Position numbers and translations under genes: made by a program
In this document: piece after piece, positions 57,758-64,000 of the stretch
Layout of the letters: every line of letters starts with the position of its first letter
Numbering within the stretch: the stretch's first letter is position 1
Notes under the pieces: model-generated
Databases searched by the model: none
What the model was told of the DNA's origin: nothing
The model's input: only the letters and a program-made list of their open reading frames with translations
Source: Cymodocea nodosa
Taxonomy: Eukaryota > Streptophyta > Magnoliopsida > Alismatales > Cymodoceaceae
Reading direction: 5' to 3'
NCBI GenBank assembly: GCA_036874045.1
Contig: CM072343.1
Coordinates: 18,248,001 to 18,312,000 of the forward strand
DNA: 64,000 nt

Positions 57758-60700
57758 TTATTGTCTTTTATTAGGAGAAGTCATTTATTTTAAATAAATA
57801 AATATCAAGTTTGCTACAATTTATATCTTCCATTAATGTCGATAATTGGTAATTTCAAAGCAAAATCTGAAACATTTCTCCAAGAGGATACAGGAACTCA
57901 TCAAGCCATGGCTCCCCCTTGTTTTACGATTTCCATAAACCTCCAACAGAGATTGGATCAACCCTCAACCATTGCACCTTTAGTCTTTGACATTAAATTA
58001 ATGCTGTGAATATGCAATTAATGAGATTGGAGAAAGCTCACCAGATAATAATCATCGATACTGGCAACAATGAAGGAGAATGACAAAAAGAGAAGGGGTC
58101 TCAATATTTTTAAAAATCTAATATAGGGTTTCTTCACAATCTTCAACACTACTATAATAAATTTGATTCTAGAATAGGAGAAAAAGTTGAGGGGCACCAT
58201 CGCTCATCTTTATATGGTCTAAAGACGGATATGTGAGTAAAAGATTATTTTCATCATACTCAACTTAAAGATGAAGAATATGCAAGGATGTTATTTCCAA
58301 TGCTATATTTTAATTTATACGAATAGATATGCTTCGTCAATCCTTTGTCTTAATTAGTTAAAAGATATTGAAGAAAATAGTTAATTTGTTGCCTATTATA
58401 CCTTTGTTTTCCTTAAATTAAAATGATGGAAATAATTCCTTCGCTATTCCTTTATCTAGATCCTTGTCTTTCCTTCGTCAGTTTAGTTTGTCCGCAAGAC
58501 TTTACGCAGAGGAATTATATATTCCTTCATCTTTCCCTTGTCTTTGGTTAAGACGAGGGATTTCTTCCTAGGCAAGGGAATATTTTTCTTGTCTATAGTC
58601 TGTTGTCTAGCTAGTAGTGGAAGCTTCTTAATTGTGGCATGAATAATCATATTGGAGATATATAATCGAGCAAACACTCGAAGCCACATGGACTTGGATG
58701 TTGCGGATAATTTAGTTCCTGCTATAGTGCCTAGCTTCCTAAGAGAAGGGACTAGCTGGACTTTGAAAATAGCAGCTCTTCCTTCGATCTGCTTTCAATT
58801 CACTCATCGTTTCTTTATTGTTTACTGCATCTTTTATTTTGGTTCTAAATCAGCTGAGAACTCAAATACTATTTTTATAAGAACAATCAATCTTATACTA
58901 GCTTGCTGAAACAAATTAAACCAGGGGCAAGTGTTGGTCCATCTGACGTTGTAGGAGATCGATGAGCTTCTTCCTCAATCCATCATCATCATTTTTTAAA
59001 TGTACAAGTGGCCATCGATCAACCAACTCTAAGTAAGCAAGCTGACAATTTCCTATTTCTTGTAAATTGAATTCGTATTTCTCTTGTCAATTTCGAAAAA
59101 GAAAAAAAGTGCAAGTGACCACCCCATACATGCATCATGGATGATTAATCAAAAAGCTGTGCTACCTATAAATTAAGTGATCAATATTAATTATGCGTGG
59201 ATATTGATTAAGAAAACAAATTAAATTAAGGTCTGCCGAACAACCAACGAAGGTTAAAAATATATATACGACTGGCAAGAAGATGAAAAGGAGGAACTGA
59301 TGAGCCCATGCATTAAATATATACGGTGGTGACACATGAAAAGATAAGACAGTTAAACTAACAGAGTCAGTTAGGAATCCGGGATCTGTTGACGTTCAAC
59401 TGAGATGTTCTGGGGTATAGCATATGTACATATTAAAAAAAGAAGAAGTACTGGTATGTTTCTTTGGAGGATTAATTAGCATCGAGAATGAATGAACGAG
59501 TGCGTGACTGGTAGCTGGTGGCGATCATTATCTGGTAATACTCTCCATTAGTGGAACTCGGCGATGCCTTGCACGCAAAAAGTTATAACCTAAACAACCT
59601 TGAAAAAAAGAAAGAAGTTACCTAAACACGTTTAATTTTGTTTGATGTTTTCCAGCATTTGAATGTAAACACCGTCGTTCTCGACTATGACATGCTGTTC
59701 ATGTTACGTCCACGACAGCAGTGACCTCGTGGAACGACAGATGCCGATTGATGACATCATCGACGATGGTTACGATTTACGAATTAGTCTTTTAAATGCT
59801 GTGTCAACTCATGCCAGACGACAAGCGATCTATCGTAGATTTGGTGGCTACCACCAACGGCCCATGTGTCTGCCCATGATCGGTCGGCTTCTAACTACTA
59901 CCATTAGCCATAGCGACAATATAATTTTAGAATGCACATCAGGTACGTTAAAGCGCATGATCGTCTGACCCCCATTTGGCAACTGAAAAAGATTAATGAC
60001 GTCGACTGTTTAAGGATTAATAATTTGAACAGGAAGGCTGAGTTGTTCACTGAACTAAAAAAGAAAGGATCCTATAGGAATTAGTCTTTGATAATTGTCT
60101 GCGTTGAGCAAGATTAAACAAAAGAAAAAAAGGTAAATGACACAATCGATCCTATTTATCTAATGTCTTATGATTAGTTATTGTTGTTGTTGAATAATTC
60201 AAATCGAGGGTCTCACTCACTTACAGAGGTATGTATATATAAGGTATGAATGTTTATTAAGCCTGTTGGGATCCAAATTCAAATCTCTCATCTAATTGAG
60301 GATGCATTTGATAACACCTAAAATCGATACACGCATGTTCATTATTTAATATAGAGCAACTAACTTCTGGAGCCGGGAAGATTGATAATTAATCCAACCC
60401 ACATATGCAATATTTAGCTTCCCATTAAGTTAAATGTAATTTAGTAACTTAATTAACCATAAACATCGACATTGATGGGTTCTTTTCAAAATTAAAGAAC
60501 GTAAAAGCTGCAGTCATTGTGAAATTAGAATAGTGTGTAGTTTAGTGGTATTTAGGTCGTGATAGTTAATATTTTGTTTGGTAATTGATGTGGGGCGATC
60601 ACCCACGTAACTCTAGGCAACGTGGAGCCAATAATATGTATGGTATGACCGATACATAGTGTAACGAGATTCGTTGGTTGTCAACTATATAACTTTGCTT

Positions 60701-62173
60701 GCCATCATCGACTATAAATATCTTAGTAAATGTAATACTAGAGTACACTTTATCCAACCTTAAATTAATTTGATCTCTCTCCTTAATATATATAATTCGT
60801 TGTCTTATGCATCATAAAAGGTCTAATCGAACACCAATTGGTAAGATCAAATGTAATTAACCTATCAGCTGGTCAAACTAGAAGTAGTGAGGTCAGTGGT
60901 TAACTGTGATAGTTTTCAAAGAGAACGTAATATTTAGCTTGGTAGTATATTTCCGCAAGCCAGCACCGGTAGTCACCGTCGGACGGATCAAAACAAAAAG
61001 CGTCCCGGGGGGGAAACCACCCGCACGTTACGTATCCCATGACGCCATGGACGAAGACCGCTGTCTCCCCCGCCGGTTGCTTCTCTACGTACCTGCGTAA
61101 TTAAAAATATGTCTGTGTATATCAAACTATAACGAAAGGGACTACATTTTAACCGTGCGTATGCCAAACACAAAGCCGGGTGGGTGCATCGAATCCTCGT
61201 GCCATGTGAACGTGAACGCTTAATTTTCTTTAATCTTGATTCTTTGTTCGAACATGCCTTGTTTCCGAAATCAAACTGCACTGGTTGGTCGAACTACGTT
61301 CACAAAGTCAGATGCAATACTTTTCTTGAAATCATTTACACCATTGAAATTAAGTTGAATGATTTCCGACTATATATTTCTTAGAATCCCCTATGACCAT
61401 CATGAGAATAGAAAATTATTTTTAAGCTTCATTACTTGGAAGAAAATTATAACATTAATGCTTAATACAATGCACTGATATAATTAAATATATCTTTAAA
61501 TTCATGGAAAAATCAGTTTAAATTAACTATTAACTTGCAATTAAAAATTATCTGAGTTGATTTCTGGATTGGTCATTGGTGATGGCATCACCACTACTTT
61601 ATCCTTTTCAAATCAAAACAATCACCTTCTTTCCCGTCCTATCTTCTGCTCAACCAACGCATATTTTTTTATTTGGTAGTGAACAATTTTTACGTTCATT
61701 TGAATTTTAATCTTAGTAGAAACTACAAACGAATATGGTTTGATTAAATTATTGCAATGTATTTCACCACAAGATAAACGTTTGACGTCACGCTTCATGC
61801 AGATATAAGAAATATCCAAAAGTTTCCCAAACATATACTTTGACCAAAGACCAAGTCTTTTTTTTCTTCGCGATCGCATGCACGGTTATGTCATTTGTAC
61901 ACAGAGTCAATGTTTACCCTTAAGCATGCATGGAATGAAGTGGCAAATGCAATGGCATGACTATTTCTATTTAATTAATTAAGAGACAATATAGTACATG
62001 TAAATCCTTTTAAGATTGGAATTTTGAAGATGGTAAACATATATACTATCGTTATATATAATAAGAAGCCTCTACCTAACTTTTGATAATTAGGCTACAT
62101 GTGTCAATTAATTAGTGCATGCAACTTAATCAATTATGTCATGGAAGAAGATATCCACCAGGCACCAACACCC
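57758..62173. other. AT-rich spacer upstream of the MYB gene
   Basis: No gene was recognised. The longest frames (59687-59968 and 60988-61281) show no family resemblance. A GC-rich patch at about 60960-61090 stands out from its surroundings but contains only a 64-codon frame. A CACTA-like element candidate at 58147-58619 is listed separately. Confidence 0.5.
58147..58619. mobile_element. Candidate small CACTA-type non-autonomous element
   Basis: CACTACTA at 58147-58154 and its exact inverse TAGTAGTG at 58612-58619 bound a 473 bp interval. CCTTCGTC/GACGAGGG-type short motifs recur near the right end, as in CACTA subterminal repeats. The flanking triplets (CAA and GAA) do not match, so no target duplication is confirmed. 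Confidence 0.35.
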
Positions 62174-62180
62174 TATAAAA
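62174..62180 (+). promoter_or_regulatory. Probable TATA box of the MYB gene
   Basis: TATAAAA lies 105 bp upstream of the ATG at 62285. Just before it, CACCAACACC (62163-62172) resembles an AC-element-type MYB binding site. Confidence 0.6.
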
Positions 62181-62284
62181 CCCATCACAACTCTAGTAGC
62201 CATTGCATCTCAATCCTCCCTTAACTTCTCTCTGGTGTGTATGTCCACTATCACATACTTGGCAACTGATCATCACTGTTATCG

Positions 62285-63665
62285 ATGGGGAGATCGCCAT
62301 GCTGCACGAGCGCAGAGGGCCTGAAGAAGGGCCCCTGGACGTCGGAGGAGGACAAGTCCCTTATTGAGTGCATTCGAGCCCACGGCGCCGGGAGCTGGAG
62401 GATGGTGCCCAAGCTTGCGGGGCTCAACCGCTGCAGCAAAAGCTGCCGCCTGCGCTGGACCAACTACCTCCGTCCCAACATCAAGAGGGGCGACTTCTCC
62501 CCAGAGGAGGACCAGCGCATCATCCACCTCCATTCCATCCTCGGCAACAAGTAAGTGTGTGCATATACATATATACTTATACATGTATATATATATAGAA
62601 TCCCGGATCTCTTGCCTTGCGACATCGATCTCACAAGAAGAAAGTTTTAAGTTTAAACCATATAAAGATTACTAATATTAATACTGTGTATATATTGAAT
62701 TGATTCAGTTAACCATACACATGCAGTTTTAACCGTAACTTCGAGATTGGGATCTTAATCCATGCATACAAGGTGGTGATATATATGTACGAACCTATGT
62801 ATTAATTTGCAGGTGGTCGGCCATTGCTAGCCGGCTGGAAGGACGAACGGACAACGAGATCAAGAACTACTGGAACACGCACCTGAGGAAGAAGCTCCTC
62901 AGAATGGGCATCGACCCGACCACCCACAAGCCCAGGGCGGACCTCATGCTCTTGGCCAGCCTTCCCGATCTCCTCTCCACAGCCGCTGCTTCTGCCGCTG
63001 CTGGTACTGGTGGTCCGACATCATCCACAGTGCCTGATCATCTTGGCAAAGCGCTCCGGGAACAAGCGGACAGCGCTGCGCAGCAGCTGGCCAAGATCCA
63101 GCTGGTCCACAGCCTTCTCCAGCTGCTCACCTGTGCCGGTGGTCCTTCGAGCGTCCTTGGTGGTACTGCTGTAACGACCACTACTGCCACCTCGGGCATG
63201 AATTTCTGCAGTTACCCCGAGCAACAACCCCCCAGTGGTACCATCGATGCCTCGCTCAACTCAAACCACCACGTCCAGCCTACGACGACGACGACGACGA
63301 CGGCCATGGTGGAGCATACGGACGTTTCTTCAGAAGGGCTCGGTCTGCAGCACCATGCCGATGGGACTGCAGGCAGTACTTGCTGTGGTTCCTGCCCGGC
63401 CACAACAACGCCGGCGGAAATATTATTCCCCGCAGCTGATCCTCAACGTCACGTTAACTTCTCTAGCAGTAGTGGTACTACTCCCACTAACTTTCTGGAC
63501 CCGGTCGGAAATTCCTTGGCTTCGGTGCTTGTCGACGATTGCTATAGCACATCGACCGGCTCAGCTGCTCCCGACGAGCTTGACTGGGAGGGATTACAGT
63601 ACCTTGATCGTGACCTGATCAGCCAAAAAGAGGTCCAAGACTCGTTGTTCTGGGACATATATTGA
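62285..63665 (+). CDS. R2R3-MYB transcription factor, suberin-clade-like
   Basis: Exons are 62285-62550 and 62813-63665, giving 372 aa. R2 (about 14-64) and R3 (about 67-115) are intact with the Trp pattern W19, W38, W58 and the R3 [20 protein letters not shown] helix. The start [19 protein letters not shown] is canonical. After R3 come [20 protein letters not shown] and later [15 protein letters not shown]. Both resemble the MYB9/107 and MYB39/53/92/93 groups, which regulate suberin and root barrier genes. This assignment is from memory and unaligned. The C-terminal half is Ser/Thr-rich with a poly-Thr run ([10 protein letters not shown]) and an acidic end ([21 protein letters not shown]). 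It acts in the nucleus. There is one intron only, inside R3 at GNK|W; the usual first intron in R2 is absent. Confidence 0.95.
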
Positions 63666-64000
63666 TATGCGATAACGATCGATCGATTGTCGCGCGTAGT
63701 AAGTGAAGTAGCTCCATCGCATGTCACGCGTTATTAATAATTTGCTTATATATCTATTTTTCTTTGCCTCGCTCTCTCTCTCTGTATATATATATATATA
63801 TATATCTAAGTTTATGTTTTAGTTTTATAATTTTACACGCTTTAATTTTAGTTTTCGGTTTTACTATTATATTGTCATCATCTGCAACCTTAAACGTCAT
63901 GCATCTACAAAAAATGCACAATTTGTGAAACAACGAGAATTCAATAAATGTAAGGTAAAATTTCTACTTTTCTTCCTTTAAAAATACCAGAAACTATCGG
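63666..64000. other. 3' flank of the MYB gene
   Basis: AT-rich sequence with a (TC)n-(TA)n compound repeat at about 63769-63806. No further gene before the window ends. Confidence 0.6.

Noticed and set aside
59687..59968. 93-codon plus-strand frame in the MYB upstream spacer
   Set aside because: No recognisable domain, no splice continuation, and AT-rich surroundings.
1..64000. tRNA, rRNA, CRISPR or bacterial-type operon features
   Set aside because: No tRNA box A/box B pair with a plausible cloverleaf, no rRNA-like sequence and no regularly spaced repeat array were seen; the gene structure is eukaryotic throughout.

Overview
This is nuclear DNA from a flowering plant. It holds spliced genes with GT-AG introns, plant-only families (PPR, SWEET, CSLD, R2R3-MYB, GA 3-oxidase), a nuclear gene for a chloroplast Calvin-cycle enzyme, AT-rich intergenic DNA, and decayed Copia and LINE retroelements. 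Many coding exons (PRK, 4CL-like, CSLD, HSF, MYB) are strongly GC-rich against AT-rich introns and spacers. That contrast suggests a monocot, but the window alone does not identify a species.

Layout, left to right. A PPR gene (-, cut by the window edge) starts 280 bp from a divergent gibberellin 3-oxidase-like gene (2123-3337 +). The complex I subunit NDUFA12 gene follows (4474-10160 +, five exons); its second intron carries a dead LINE and a direct repeat. After 4 kb of AT-rich spacer comes a peroxisomal 4CL-like acyl-CoA ligase ending in SKL (14420-16933 +). Phosphoribulokinase (19972-21655 -) and a clade II-like SWEET sugar transporter (23387-24764 +) are divergent. A gluconokinase gene (25956-27917 +) precedes a truncated, decayed EDR2-like C-terminal copy (28664-30789 +). 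A plant-specific coiled-coil membrane-anchored protein of unknown function (31741-35238 -, plus a 5' leader exon) and a chloroplast-type DCC/DUF393 protein (37093-38186 +) are divergent. Cellulose synthase-like D (39002-42586 -) and a class A1-like heat shock factor (44372-45975 -) lie in tandem orientation. A 4.7 kb repeat-rich spacer leads to an intronless-CDS eRF1 gene (50689-51999 -). A degenerate Copia element with both LTRs (53919-57757) is followed by 4.5 kb of spacer and a suberin-clade-like R2R3-MYB (62285-63665 +).

The genes look like ordinary unlinked housekeeping and regulatory loci rather than a functional cluster. Three act in carbon metabolism or sugar movement and lie within 8 kb (PRK, SWEET, gluconokinase), but the sequence gives no evidence that they are co-regulated. 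I did not find a clear previously undescribed system. The most interesting points are: a 2-oxoglutarate-binding Ser replaced by Thr in the GA3ox-like enzyme; a Gly-to-Cys change in the AMP-binding loop of the 4CL-like enzyme; very short introns in CSLD (75 nt, in frame, stop-free) and HSF (74 nt, half of it a GAG microsatellite); a uORF predicted to overlap the start of the uncharacterised coiled-coil gene; and a short repeat family shared between two distant sites. Exon coordinates were derived by hand from splice consensus, reading frame and remembered family conservation; no alignment or expression data were available.
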